Below, in pieces: positions 37,570-46,044 of a stretch of 64,000 nt of DNA; positions within the stretch are counted from its first letter, which is position 1, and every line of letters begins with the position of its first letter. This stretch comes from Aeromonas hydrophila subsp. hydrophila ATCC 7966 (GTDB lineage Bacteria; Pseudomonadota; Gammaproteobacteria; Enterobacterales; Aeromonadaceae): assembly GCF_000014805.1 (NCBI RefSeq), contig NC_008570.1:807501-871500 (forward strand), written 5' to 3'. Position numbers and translations under genes: made by a program. A model generated the notes under the pieces. It was not told the origin of the DNA. It made no database searches and saw only the letters and a program-made list of their open reading frames with translations.

Positions 37570-39342
37570 TCAGCGCAGCTTCTCCAGCTGGCCGAGAAAT
37601 TCGGCGGGCCCCATAAAGCCGGTGACCCGCTGGCCACTCAGCTCGTTGCCGGCGCGGTCGAAGAAGATCAGGGTCGGCAGCCCCAGCACGTTGAGGCCGT
37701 TGAGCAGCACCACATCGGCATCGTCGTTGGCGGTGACGTCCGCCTGCAGCAGCACCATCTGGCCGAACCGCTCGCGCACGGCGGGGTCGCTGAAGGTCTT
37801 GTGCTCAAACTCCTTGCAGGCCACGCACCAGTCGGCATAGAGATCGAGCAGCACCGGCTTGCCACGAGCGGCGGCCAGCTGGGTCTTGAGATCGTTCAGC
37901 GTCTTGATGCGAATGAAGGCTGGCGTCTCGGCCTGAGCGGCTGCGCTGGCGCCCTGGGGTGGCAGCAGCAGATCCTTGCCCACCACCACGGCGCTGATCA
38001 TGGCCAGCAGCAGCACGAAGCCGCGCAGGCTGCGCCCCACCGAATGGCCCTGATGCTGGTTGTGATGATAGAGGTAGCCGCACAACAGCAGCCCCCAGCC
38101 GAGCCAGGCCAGGGTGGTGATCTGATCGCTCCAGAGCCTCGAGAGCAGCAGGATGGGCACCGCCAGCAGTGCAAACCCGAACAGCTGCTTGATCACGTCC
38201 ATCCAGGCGCCCGCCTTGGGCAGCAGCTTGCCGCCCGAGGTACCGAGCAGCAGCAGCGGCAGCCCCATGCCGAGCGACAGGGCGTAGAGAGCCGCGCCGC
38301 CGAGCCAGAGATCGCCGCTCTGGGCCACGTAGATGAGGGCGCCGGAGAGCGGGGCCGTGGTGCAAGGGGAGCAGACCAGACCGGAGATCATCCCCATAAT
38401 GGCGACCCCGAGCACGGAGCCGCCCTGCTGGCGGTTGGATAGGCCTGACAGCCGGGTCTGCAGGCTGCTTGGCAGCTGCAGGGTATAGAGCCCGAACATG
38501 GAGAGGGCCAGCAGCACGAACATCACCGAGAGGCCGATCAGCACGTAGGGATGCTGGAGGGCTGCCTGGAATTTCAAGCCGGCCGAGGCCACCACCAACC
38601 CGAGCAGGGTGTAGGTGACCGCCATCCCCTGCACGTAGACGAAGGAGAGCAGGAAGGCGCGACGGGTGGAGAGGCGATGGCCGGCCCCGGCGATGATCCC
38701 GGTCAGGATGGGATACATGGGGAAGACGCAGGGGGTGAAGGCGAGGCCGAGCCCGAGTGCGAAGAAGGCGGCGACGCTGAGCCAGAAGCTCTGGTTGCCG
38801 AGGGCGGCCGCCAGCTGATCCTGCTGGCTGCTGGCCGGTGTGGGCTGGTCAGGCTGCTCGCTCTGCTGGGCGGTGAGCGGCTGGATACTGATCAGCTTGT
38901 CGGTGGGGGGATAGCAGAGGCCGTCGGTACAGCCCTGATAACTGATCTTGAGACTGGCCTGCTGGCCGGCCTCGGTCAGGGTGACGGGGATCTGCACCTC
39001 CCGGTAATAGACCTGGGTCTTGCCGAAGAAGTCATCTTCATGCTCGCTGCCAACGGGCAGCACCGGCTCCTCGAAGGCGAGGTTTTCCCCCTTGAAGCTG
39101 AAGCTGTGGCGATAGAGGTAGTAGTCGTCGGCGATGCGCAGGTTCAGCAGCAGCCGATTGCCCTGCTGTTCGCTCTCGAGGACGAACGCCTCGTCCACTT
39201 TCAGAAATTTGGGCTGGGCGCTGGCCTCGATGCCGAGGGCACTCAGCAGATCCGTGCTGCTGGCGCGGGCCGGCAGTGAGCCCAGGCCGGCCAGCAGAGC
39301 ACAGAGCAACAGCAGGGGAAAGAGCAGGCGAGACGGTGTCAT
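37570..39342 (-). CDS. dsbD: Thiol:disulfide interchange protein DsbD
   Basis: A 590-residue inner membrane reductant conduit that passes electrons from cytosolic thioredoxin to periplasmic DsbC/DsbG and cytochrome c maturation. A signal peptide at 1-27 precedes the N-terminal periplasmic domain with its Cys pair (CTDGLC). Eight membrane helices follow, with redox Cys in FTPCVFPMY and SPCTTAPL. The C-terminal thioredoxin domain carries DWCVACKEFE. All six catalytic cysteines are present. The start overlaps the cutA stop by 4 bp, so the two genes form an operon. Confidence 0.96.
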   Translation of the reverse strand: MTPSRLLFPLLLLCALLAGLGSLPARASSTDLLSALGIEASAQPKFLKVDEAFVLESEQQGNRLLLNLRIADDYYLYRHSFSFKGENLAFEEPVLPVGSEHEDDFFGKTQVYYREVQIPVTLTEAGQQASLKISYQGCTDGLCYPPTDKLISIQPLTAQQSEQPDQPTPASSQQDQLAAALGNQSFWLSVAAFFALGLGLAFTPCVFPMYPILTGIIAGAGHRLSTRRAFLLSFVYVQGMAVTYTLLGLVVASAGLKFQAALQHPYVLIGLSVMFVLLALSMFGLYTLQLPSSLQTRLSGLSNRQQGGSVLGVAIMGMISGLVCSPCTTAPLSGALIYVAQSGDLWLGGAALYALSLGMGLPLLLLGTSGGKLLPKAGAWMDVIKQLFGFALLAVPILLLSRLWSDQITTLAWLGWGLLLCGYLYHHNQHQGHSVGRSLRGFVLLLAMISAVVVGKDLLLPPQGASAAAQAETPAFIRIKTLNDLKTQLAAARGKPVLLDLYADWCVACKEFEHKTFSDPAVRERFGQMVLLQADVTANDDADVVLLNGLNVLGLPTLIFFDRAGNELSGQRVTGFMGPAEFLGQLEKLR

Positions 39343-39656
39343 GAGGTTTCCTGTTTTATCCAGTCGAGATAGGGCTGGTGGCCCTGGCTTGTGGGCAGCG
39401 CCAGGATCTCCGGCACCTCATAAGGGTGATGAGCAAGAATGCACTGGCGCAGCGGCTCGAACAGGGCGGCGTGCGACTTGATGATGAGCTGGATCTCCGT
39501 GGCCCGTTCGATCTGGCCCTGCCAGCGATAGACGGAGGTGAGGCCGGGCAGCTGGTTGATGCAGGCCGCCAGCCGCTGGTTCAGCAGTTGTGCGCAGATG
39601 AGGTCGGCACTGGCCTCATCCGGGCAGGTGCAAAGCACCAGAATGGTGTCGGTCAT
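39339..39656 (-). CDS. cutA: Divalent ion tolerance protein CutA
   Basis: A 105-residue trimeric cytosolic protein of the CutA family. The family start is seen as VLCTCPDEASADLICAQLL followed by RLAACINQLPGLTSVYRW. The linked function in metal tolerance is historical and biochemically vague. The frame extends 30 residues upstream, but ATG 39656 gives the family length. First gene of cutA-dsbD, the same pairing as in E. coli. Confidence 0.95.
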   Translation of the reverse strand: MTDTILVLCTCPDEASADLICAQLLNQRLAACINQLPGLTSVYRWQGQIERATEIQLIIKSHAALFEPLRQCILAHHPYEVPEILALPTSQGHQPYLDWIKQETS

Positions 39657-39849
39657 GGTGAAATATCTCGTCCGATCGGGGCGGCTCGGCGCCCGTAAAC
39701 CAGTGGCTACTATACCTAGCGACGGGTCAAATAGCATCTGGCGCACTTTGCGGCTGCGACATGAAAATAAGTGGGGGGCATGAGATAGACGCTGTCAGAG
39801 CGACAAGGCAGAATGAGCGGGCTTGTTCCCATTCGACGTAAGGAAATGT

Positions 39850-40191
39850 ATGACCCAACAGAATGAGCAGCAGAGAAACCGCATGTTGAGCCTGTTGCGC
39901 GAAGGTGAGCGCCGTATGTTGGTGCAACTGGCCGGTCTGCTGCGTACCAGTGCCGATGAAATCAATGCCGAGCTGGAAAAAGAGGAGTTGCTGGATACCC
40001 TCGAGCAACCGGTCACGGTGGAGTATCTCAACGGCGTGGTGCAGCACCATCTGTTCGAGCGCCTGCACAAGGGTGACATGGTCGCGGCCCAGCGACTGCT
40101 GACCCAGTACCAGAGCGACATCGAGGCCATGCTGACGCAGGAGTCGGCCGAGGCAGAGGCCCCGACCGAAGAGCTGAAGGCACAAGCCTGA
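39850..40191 (+). CDS. Small protein of unknown function
   Basis: A 113-residue acidic, largely helical, soluble protein with no signal or membrane segment that I do not recognise. The start MTQQNEQQRNRML is preceded by TAAGGA, which selects ATG 39850 over the upstream frame. It is rich in Gln, Glu and Leu (REGERRMLVQLAGLL, then EINAELEKEELLDTLEQ), suggesting a helical bundle or coiled coil. A strong terminator follows. It is divergent from cutA across about 190 bp. Confidence 0.75.
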   Translation: MTQQNEQQRNRMLSLLREGERRMLVQLAGLLRTSADEINAELEKEELLDTLEQPVTVEYLNGVVQHHLFERLHKGDMVAAQRLLTQYQSDIEAMLTQESAEAEAPTEELKAQA

Positions 40192-40227
40192 ACGCCGCGG
40201 CAGGCCCGCCGGGCTTGTCCTCCCCCA

Positions 40228-40265
40228 GCACCATCATGCCCCTTGCATGATGGTGCCTCGTTTTT
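40228..40265 (+). terminator. Strong terminator between convergent genes
   Basis: GCACCATCATGC and GCATGATGGTGC form a perfect 12-bp stem with a CCCCTT loop. TCG and a T5 run follow. Confidence 0.88.
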
Positions 40266-40286
40266 CCTGCCGTTTTTTGCCGTGGT

Positions 40287-40724
40287 TCAACCCAGTGCGT
40301 TCTGCTGCCACTGGCCCGGGATCGGGTACACCTTGTCATAGCTCCAGTTGTAGATGAAGGCGTAGACCAGATAGAAGGTCACGAAGCCGATGTTGAGCGC
40401 CAGTGCCGCCAGCAGGGCGAGATCCAGCCACCAGGCGATGACCGGCAGAGTCAGCGCCATGAAGCCCCCTTCAAAGCCGAACGCATGGACCACGCGCTGC
40501 CACAAGGTCTTGTGCGGGTGCCCCTGGTACTTGAGCAGCAGCTTGTCGAAGCCGATGTTGTAGACATAGTTCCAGACGGTAGCCAGCACCGAGAACAGGA
40601 TGGCCAGCGGCCCCATGTGGCTGAGCTCGATACCTGTGACCCAGCTGGCCAGGGGGGCGGCGATGAGCAGACCTATCACTTCAAAGCCGATGGCATGGCG
40701 GATACGGTCGTTGCGGGTACGCAT
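40287..40724 (-). CDS. PACE-family multidrug efflux transporter
   Basis: A 145-residue inner membrane protein made of two tandem transmembrane-pair units, the PACE (AceI) architecture. Four helices are visible at about 12-32, 38-58, 82-102 and 108-130. Repeat features include WNYVYNIGFDKLL in the first unit and YAFIYNWSYDKVYP in the second, the internal W-N/N-W-x-Y-x-x-x-F/Y-D pattern. Family members export biocides such as chlorhexidine or short diamines. Divergent from a LysR gene, as for AceI/AceR. Confidence 0.88.
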   Translation of the reverse strand: MRTRNDRIRHAIGFEVIGLLIAAPLASWVTGIELSHMGPLAILFSVLATVWNYVYNIGFDKLLLKYQGHPHKTLWQRVVHAFGFEGGFMALTLPVIAWWLDLALLAALALNIGFVTFYLVYAFIYNWSYDKVYPIPGQWQQNALG

Positions 40725-40769
40725 AAATTCCTCTCTTTAAACAGGTATGTTGACTGACTGGTTGGCAAT

Positions 40770-40789
40770 CTATCCCTATTTGTTGATAG
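40770..40789. promoter_or_regulatory. Candidate LysR-type operator in the transporter/regulator gap
   Basis: CTATC-N10-GATAG, a dyad with the T-N11-A spacing typical of LysR-type regulators, sits midway between the divergent PACE transporter gene and the regulator gene (124-bp gap). A related ATCC...AGAT arrangement follows at about 40801-40824. Confidence 0.45.
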
Positions 40790-40848
40790 TTTCACGTTGG
40801 TATCCATCGCTAAAATAGATAGATGACCGCATTTGCAGGAGCAGGACG

Positions 40849-41727
40849 ATGAATCCATCGCTGGAACAACTGAGGGTATTGCTGGCCGCCGCACAGGCGG
40901 GCTCCTTTTCGGCGGCGGCGCGCCAGCTGGGCAAGGCGCAGTCGGTGGTCAGCACCGCCATCGCCAATCTGGAGATAGATCTGGGGCTCGAGCTGTTCGA
41001 TCGCAGCGGCCGCTATCCGGTGCTGACCGAGGCGGGTGTGCGCATCAGCCAGGAGGCGGGCATTTTGCTGGCCCAGAGCGAGCGCTTGCAGGCCATCGCC
41101 GGCGAGCTGGCCACCGGCGTCGAGTCGCGTCTGACGCTGGCCATCGACGATGACTCCCATCTGCCCTGGCTCGGCTCTGTGCTGGAGGGGTTCGCCACCC
41201 GCTATCCGACGGTGGAGCTGGAGCTGTTGTTTCCGTTGATGGAGGATCTCACCGAGATGCTGACCAGCGGCCGCGCCCAGCTTGGCATCAGCTATCAGAA
41301 GGAGCACCCGCAGCGGGAGATCGTCGCCCGCTCGCTGGGGGGCGTGCCCATGCCGCTGGTGGTCTCCCCCGAGCATCCGCTGGCCCACAAGGCGCCGCTG
41401 CGGGAGAGCGATCTGCAGGGGGCGCGCCAGCTGATGGTGACAGGGCGGCGGGAAGGGACTGAGCGTCATCGCTTCCGGCTGTCGGCGCAGGTGTGGTGGG
41501 TCGAGGGGGATCTGGGGGTACTGGAGCTGGTCAAGCTGGGGCTGGGCTGGGCGGCGGTGCCCGATTTTCTGCTGCACCGGCCGCTGGCGCGGGGCGAGGT
41601 GGTGGTGCTCAAGCCGGACTTCATTACCCAGCCGGAGCTGGCACTGGAGCTGCAGTGGCATCGCGCCCGCCCGCTCGGGCAGGCGGGGCGCTGGCTGAAG
41701 GAGGCCCTGCTGGCGCGGGCGCGCTAG
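40849..41727 (+). CDS. LysR-type transcriptional regulator
   Basis: A 292-residue LysR protein. The N-terminal winged helix-turn-helix (SLEQLRVLLAAAQAGSFSAAARQLGKAQSVVS) is at residues 3-35, followed by a linker helix and an effector-binding domain from about 90. AGGAG lies before ATG 40849. Divergent from the PACE transporter, so it most likely controls that gene and itself. The inducer is unknown. Confidence 0.92.
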   Translation: MNPSLEQLRVLLAAAQAGSFSAAARQLGKAQSVVSTAIANLEIDLGLELFDRSGRYPVLTEAGVRISQEAGILLAQSERLQAIAGELATGVESRLTLAIDDDSHLPWLGSVLEGFATRYPTVELELLFPLMEDLTEMLTSGRAQLGISYQKEHPQREIVARSLGGVPMPLVVSPEHPLAHKAPLRESDLQGARQLMVTGRREGTERHRFRLSAQVWWVEGDLGVLELVKLGLGWAAVPDFLLHRPLARGEVVVLKPDFITQPELALELQWHRARPLGQAGRWLKEALLARAR

Positions 41728-41740
41728 CAGGGCTCTTCGC

Positions 41741-42646
41741 TTACTCGGTCAGCTGATAGGGGAGGGGCTGCAGGCTCAGGTTTGAGCCCTCCTCCTGCTT
41801 GAGCCGGAAGCGGGCGTCGGCTTCGGTGTCTTTGGGCAGCACGGCGGTGAGCCACAGCTCGCCATCCTGCTGCCAGGCGTTGAGCACCATGCCGCTGCGG
41901 CGCCAGTTGTCACCGAGCTGGATCTCCAGGGTGTCGCCGCTGGCAACCGGCGTAGTGGCAGTGCCGCTCAGCACGAACAGGGCGCGGTTGTTGGCACCAC
42001 GATACTTGGCGCGGGCCACCGTCTCCTGCCCCATGTAGCAGCCCTTGGTGAAGCTGATGCCATCGAGCGCCTGCAGGTTGAGCATCTGGGGAATGTACTC
42101 ACCCTGATGAACCGCCTCGAGATGGGGGATGCCTGCCTTGATCTCCAGTCCCCACCAGAGCGACTCGGGGCCGCTGGGCAGAGACAATGCCAGCGGCTGT
42201 TCGCTGACCAGCAGCCAGCGATCGGCCTCGACCCGCACCGCCATGCCACCCTCGATGAGACCGCTCTCCTGCAGACCGTATTGCCCTGCGATCCAGCCAT
42301 CGGTTCCCTGACCGGCCACGCCGACCGCCTGGCCGTGATTTTCGCTGATCTCGACCTTGGCAAAGATCGCGAACTTCTTGAGCTCGGGCAGCTGGCGGGC
42401 CAGCACCGACGGCTTGGTCAGCATCAGCAGGCGATCGCTCAGGCAGAGCAGGCGAAAATCGCTCCACAGCTTGCCCTTGGGATCACAGTGGCCGCCCAGG
42501 GTGTGCTGGCCTGGCTGCAGGGCGTTGACGTCACAGGTGACCTGACCCTGCAGGTATTTGGCGCGATCCTGGCCGCTCAGGCTGGTGATGGCCAGATCGG
42601 TCAGAGGGAACAGGGTTGGCTCGGCGGGAAGGATTGGCAGGCTCAC
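41741..42646 (-). CDS. ygfZ: tRNA-modifying / Fe-S cluster assembly protein YgfZ
   Basis: A 301-residue folate-binding protein of the YgfZ/GcvT-like family, acting in repair or assembly of certain iron-sulfur enzymes, including MiaB for tRNA thiolation. The invariant motif K-G-C-Y-x-G-Q-E (TKGCYMGQETVAR) is complete at about 205-215, with its essential Cys. N-terminal GQDRAKYLQGQVTCDV is also typical. Divergent from sdhE, the conserved neighbour. Confidence 0.94.
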   Translation of the reverse strand: MSLPILPAEPTLFPLTDLAITSLSGQDRAKYLQGQVTCDVNALQPGQHTLGGHCDPKGKLWSDFRLLCLSDRLLMLTKPSVLARQLPELKKFAIFAKVEISENHGQAVGVAGQGTDGWIAGQYGLQESGLIEGGMAVRVEADRWLLVSEQPLALSLPSGPESLWWGLEIKAGIPHLEAVHQGEYIPQMLNLQALDGISFTKGCYMGQETVARAKYRGANNRALFVLSGTATTPVASGDTLEIQLGDNWRRSGMVLNAWQQDGELWLTAVLPKDTEADARFRLKQEEGSNLSLQPLPYQLTE

Positions 42647-42759
42647 GATGGCATTCCAGAGACAGAAAGTATGTGACCTGCATGGTAAAGACGTAAGGAA
42701 TGTTTGTCAGCCGGAAAATCCAGCTGTTACCATCGCCGGGTCTTTGTAAGGAGAGTTCC

Positions 42760-43029
42760 ATGTTGAGCCCAATTGAAAAATCCCGCCTGAAGTGGGCCTG
42801 CCGCCGTGGCATGCTCGAGCTGGATGTGATCTTTATGCCTTTCTTCGAACACGAGTTCGACGGTCTGAGCGAGGCGGAGCAGCAAACCTTCATCCGCCTG
42901 CTGGAGTGCGAGGATCCGGAGCTGTTCCGCTGGAGCATGGGCCACGGCGTGCCGGAAGATCCCGCGTTTGCCGCCATGATCCCGCTGATCCTGGAGCGCA
43001 ATCAGGCCCGCCACGATCGCCAGCGCTGA
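42760..43029 (+). CDS. sdhE: FAD assembly factor SdhE
   Basis: An 89-residue protein (formerly YgfY) that promotes covalent flavinylation of succinate dehydrogenase and fumarate reductase. The functional motif RRGMLELD appears as CRRGMLELDVIFMPFF, and LFRWSMGH lies near the C-terminus. AAGGAG before ATG 42760 rules out the longer frame. It is followed 13 bp later by ygfX, the usual operon. Confidence 0.96.
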   Translation: MLSPIEKSRLKWACRRGMLELDVIFMPFFEHEFDGLSEAEQQTFIRLLECEDPELFRWSMGHGVPEDPAFAAMIPLILERNQARHDRQR

Positions 43030-43042
43030 TCTGCCCGTACGG

Positions 43043-43426
43043 GTGTCGATGCCCATCACCGCCTCCAGACAGCAGCGCCTGCTGCTGTTGTCGCTGTTTC
43101 TGCTGATCCTGTGGCCGCTGGCCGCCCTGATCCACGGCTGGCAGTGGGCTCTGCTGCTGCCCTGCTGGGTGCTGGGGTTTTGGCGCGCCTGGCTTGGCGC
43201 CAGCCGGATGAGCGGCGTGCTGGAGTGGGACGGGCAGTGGCTCACCTGGCAGGGGCGTCGTTACCAGCTGGGGACAGGCAGCCGCATTTGGCCCGGGGTA
43301 CTCTGGCTGCAGCTGGTGGCGACGGAGCGTCCCGCCATCCGGCTCTGGCTGTTCAGCGATGCGCTGGCACCGGCTCATTACCGCACGCTGGCTCGCGCCA
43401 TCCACTTCTCCCAGCCGACCCGCTAG
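43043..43426 (+). CDS. ygfX: YgfX/CptA-like membrane protein
   Basis: A 127-residue protein with two adjacent membrane helices at about 12-48 (LLLLSLFLLILWPLAALI, then WALLLPCWVLGFWRAWLG), as in YgfX, the membrane partner of SdhE proposed to act on cell-division/cytoskeletal proteins. GTG 43043 or ATG 43049 are the only usual start codons; the upstream frame carries family-like residues (ADLPVRV) but no start, so translation is probably coupled to sdhE. I keep GTG with low certainty. Confidence 0.85.
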   Translation: MSMPITASRQQRLLLLSLFLLILWPLAALIHGWQWALLLPCWVLGFWRAWLGASRMSGVLEWDGQWLTWQGRRYQLGTGSRIWPGVLWLQLVATERPAIRLWLFSDALAPAHYRTLARAIHFSQPTR

Positions 43427-43438
43427 CCTCTCTTCCCC

Positions 43439-43474
43439 ATAAAACAGATGACCCCGCCGGAGCGAGGTCATCTG
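43439..43474 (-). terminator. nadB-direction terminator
   Basis: On the minus strand CAGATGACC ... GGTCATCTG (9-bp stem, 12-nt partly paired loop) is followed by TTTTAT. It lies beyond the duplicated nadB tail and is convergent with ygfX. Confidence 0.75.
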
Positions 43475-43535
43475 GGGGATGCGGATCGATTAATCCCTAT
43501 CCATCGTCAGCAATGCTGGCTCATGGCGGGCAGGA

Positions 43536-43625
43536 TCAATCCTTGTCCGGCGTCAGCACGGTCGGCTTGGAGTCCGGCTGCATGTCCGGGTAGTCCGGGT
43601 TGCAGCAGTGCAGGCCGCGTGACCC
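43536..43625 (-). pseudogene. Truncated second copy of the nadB 3' end
   Basis: Read on the minus strand this segment encodes [18 protein letters not shown] and continues KPTVLTPDKD then stop. The intact nadB tail at 43651 reads [27 protein letters not shown], stop. About 75 bp align with roughly ten differences and one 3-base insertion; the last residues differ conservatively (DKD versus ERD). Similarity stops beyond about 43625. It is a stub of a second, diverged nadB, not simple sequencing repetition. Confidence 0.9.
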
Positions 43626-43650
43626 TCTGGCTCATTACTGAACGAAAGGG

Positions 43651-45258
43651 TTAGTCCCGCTCCGGCGTCAGCACGGTTGGCTTGGAGTCCGGCTGCATGT
43701 CCGGGTAGTCCAGGTTGTAGTGCAGGCCGCGGGACTCCTTGCGTTGCAGGGCGCAGTTGACGATGAGTTCGGCCACCTGCAGCAGGTTGCGCAGCTCCAG
43801 CAGGTTGTTGGAGACCCGGAAGTGGGCGTAGTACTCCTGCACCTCCTGCTTGAGCAGGTCGATGCGGCGCTTGGCCCGGGCCAGGCGTTTGTTGGTACGC
43901 ACTATCCCCACATAGTCCCACATCATCAGCCGCAGCTCGTGCCAGTTGTGCTGGATCACCACCAGTTCGTCCGAATCTTCCACCTTGCTCTCGTCCCACA
44001 CCGGCAGACGGGGCGGCTCCACGCTCATCGGCAGCTTGGCCAGAATGTCGGCCCCCGCCTGATGGGCATAGACCACGCATTCGAGCAGGGAGTTGGAGGC
44101 CATCCGGTTGGCGCCATGCAGCCCGGTGTAGGTCACCTCGCCGATGGCGTAGAGACCGGGAATGTCGGTCTGGCCGTTGTTGTCGATCATCACGCCGCCG
44201 CAGGTGTAGTGGGCGGCAGGGACGATGGGCATCGCCTCCTTGGTGATGTCGATGCCGACCGCGAGGCAGCGCTCATGGATGGTCGGGAAGTGCTTGATGA
44301 TGAAGTCGGCCGGCTTGTGGCTGATGTCCAGATACATACAATCGGCGCCGAGCCGCTTCATCTCGTGGTCGATGGCGCGGGCGACTATGTCCCGCGGCGC
44401 CAGCTCAGCCCGCTCGTCAAACTCCGGCATGAAGCGGCTGCCGTCGGGACGGCGCAGGTAGGCCCCCTCACCGCGCAGGGCTTCGGTCAGCAGGAAGTTG
44501 GGGTCATCGGGGTGGAACAGGCTGGTGGGGTGGAACTGGTTGAACTCCAGGTTCGCCACCCGGCAGCCGGCGCGCCACGCCATGGCGATGCCGTCACCTG
44601 AGCTGACGTCCGGGTTGGAGGTGTACTGGTACACCTTGGAGGCGCCACCGGTGGCCAGCGCTACGAAGCGGGCACGGATCACCTCGACCTGCTCGGCGTT
44701 GCGGTTCCAGACATAGGCGCCCAGCACCCGGTTGCCCGGCAGACCCAGCTTGCGGGTGGTGATGAGGTCGACCGCGTTGAAGCGCTCCATCAGCTGGATG
44801 TTGGGGTGAGCGCGCACCTGATCGATCAGGGTGAGCTGCACTGCCTTGCCGGTGGCATCCGCCGCGTGGAAGATGCGGCGATGGCTGTGGCCCCCTTCGC
44901 GGGTCAGGTGATAGTGGGATTCGCCCTCGGCGTCCTCCTCCTGATCGAAGGGGACCCCCTGCTGGATCAGCCACTGGATGGACTCGCGGGCGTTGCGGGC
45001 GGTGAACTCCACCACGGCCGGGTCACACAACCCGGCCCCGGCGTTGAGCGTGTCGCTCACGTGGGATTCGATGCTGTCGGTCTCGTCGAACACGGCAGCG
45101 ATGCCTCCTTGCGCATAGAAAGTGGCCCCTTCACTGATGGGCCCCTTGCTCAGAACCAGGACTTTGGCCTGGTCTGCCAATCGCAATGCGAGAGACAAAC
45201 CGGCGGCACCGCTGCCAATGATCAGTACGTCGCAAAGGTATTCAACACTTGCTTTCAT
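43651..45258 (-). CDS. nadB: L-aspartate oxidase
   Basis: A 535-residue flavoprotein that oxidises aspartate to iminoaspartate, the first step of NAD synthesis with NadA. The FAD fold is [16 protein letters not shown], the succinate dehydrogenase-like core has [20 protein letters not shown] and the active-site Arg in AAHYTCGG, followed by [24 protein letters not shown] 45258 aligns with relatives; a further ATG at 45267 would add three residues. Divergent from rpoE, the usual gammaproteobacterial arrangement. Its own 3' end is repeated downstream. Confidence 0.96.
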   Translation of the reverse strand: MKASVEYLCDVLIIGSGAAGLSLALRLADQAKVLVLSKGPISEGATFYAQGGIAAVFDETDSIESHVSDTLNAGAGLCDPAVVEFTARNARESIQWLIQQGVPFDQEEDAEGESHYHLTREGGHSHRRIFHAADATGKAVQLTLIDQVRAHPNIQLMERFNAVDLITTRKLGLPGNRVLGAYVWNRNAEQVEVIRARFVALATGGASKVYQYTSNPDVSSGDGIAMAWRAGCRVANLEFNQFHPTSLFHPDDPNFLLTEALRGEGAYLRRPDGSRFMPEFDERAELAPRDIVARAIDHEMKRLGADCMYLDISHKPADFIIKHFPTIHERCLAVGIDITKEAMPIVPAAHYTCGGVMIDNNGQTDIPGLYAIGEVTYTGLHGANRMASNSLLECVVYAHQAGADILAKLPMSVEPPRLPVWDESKVEDSDELVVIQHNWHELRLMMWDYVGIVRTNKRLARAKRRIDLLKQEVQEYYAHFRVSNNLLELRNLLQVAELIVNCALQRKESRGLHYNLDYPDMQPDSKPTVLTPERD

Positions 45259-45349
45259 AAGTATCATTGGCCTGGATTAAGAACTGGCACCATGGTAGCC
45301 CAAGCGAGGGTGGTGATGCAGCCTGCGTCACATTTTTTTCAATGCAAGC

Positions 45350-45376
45350 GAACTTTCCCTGATTCCTCCTGTCTGA
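45350..45376 (+). promoter_or_regulatory. Sigma-E-type promoter of the rpoE operon
   Basis: GAACTT (45350-45355), a 16-bp spacer and TCTGA (45372-45376) match the sigma-E consensus (GGAACTT, 16 bp, TCTGA-like). It lies 65 bp before the rpoE start, indicating that RpoE activates its own operon, as known in E. coli. Confidence 0.75.
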
Positions 45377-45440
45377 ACTTGTGCGCTTAGGAAGGGCCGG
45401 AAAAGAAAAACGATAACCTGATGGGGGTTTTACGGCTCTG

Positions 45441-46022
45441 ATGAGCGACCAGAATCTACTGGACGAACAGCTGGTTGAACGGGTCCAGCGTGGCGATAAA
45501 AATGCATTCAACCTGTTGGTAAAAAAATACCAGCACAAGGTGGTCAACCTGGTGGCCAGGTATGTCAACAACCCGGGCGATGTACCGGATGTGGCGCAGG
45601 AGGCATTCATCAAGGCCTACCGTGCGCTGCCGACATTCCGTGGCGAGAGCGCGTTTTACACCTGGTTGTACCGAATCGCCGTGAACACGGCCAAAAATTA
45701 TCTGACCTCTCAAGGGCGCAGGCCGCCCAGCAGTGACGTAGAGGCGGAAGAGGCAGAATACTATGGTGGTGGCGAAGCCTTGCAAGAGGTGGCTACCCCG
45801 GAAAACCTGACGCTGACCGACGAGATCAAGCGCACCGTGTTTTCTGCCATAGAAGCTTTGCCGGAAGACTTGAGGACAGCTATCACCCTTCGCGAACTGG
45901 AAGGGCTGAGCTACGAAGAGATTGCCGAAATCATGGATTGTCCGGTGGGTACGGTGAGATCCCGTATCTTCCGGGCGAGGGAAGCAATCGATAAAAAGCT
46001 GCAACCTCTGATCGAGAATTAA
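45441..46022 (+). CDS. rpoE: RNA polymerase sigma-E factor
   Basis: A 193-residue ECF sigma factor for the envelope stress regulon. Region 2 (NLLVKKYQHKVVNLVARYVNNPGDVPDVAQEAFIKAYRALPTF begins at about 24; key motif DVAQEAFIKAYR) and region 4 (EGLSYEEIAEIMDCPVGTVRSRIFRARE) are complete. Normally held by RseA at the membrane. First gene of rpoE-rseA-rseB-rseC. Confidence 0.97.
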   Translation: MSDQNLLDEQLVERVQRGDKNAFNLLVKKYQHKVVNLVARYVNNPGDVPDVAQEAFIKAYRALPTFRGESAFYTWLYRIAVNTAKNYLTSQGRRPPSSDVEAEEAEYYGGGEALQEVATPENLTLTDEIKRTVFSAIEALPEDLRTAITLRELEGLSYEEIAEIMDCPVGTVRSRIFRAREAIDKKLQPLIEN

Positions 46023-46044
46023 CTGGGGAAAGACAGGTTAACTT

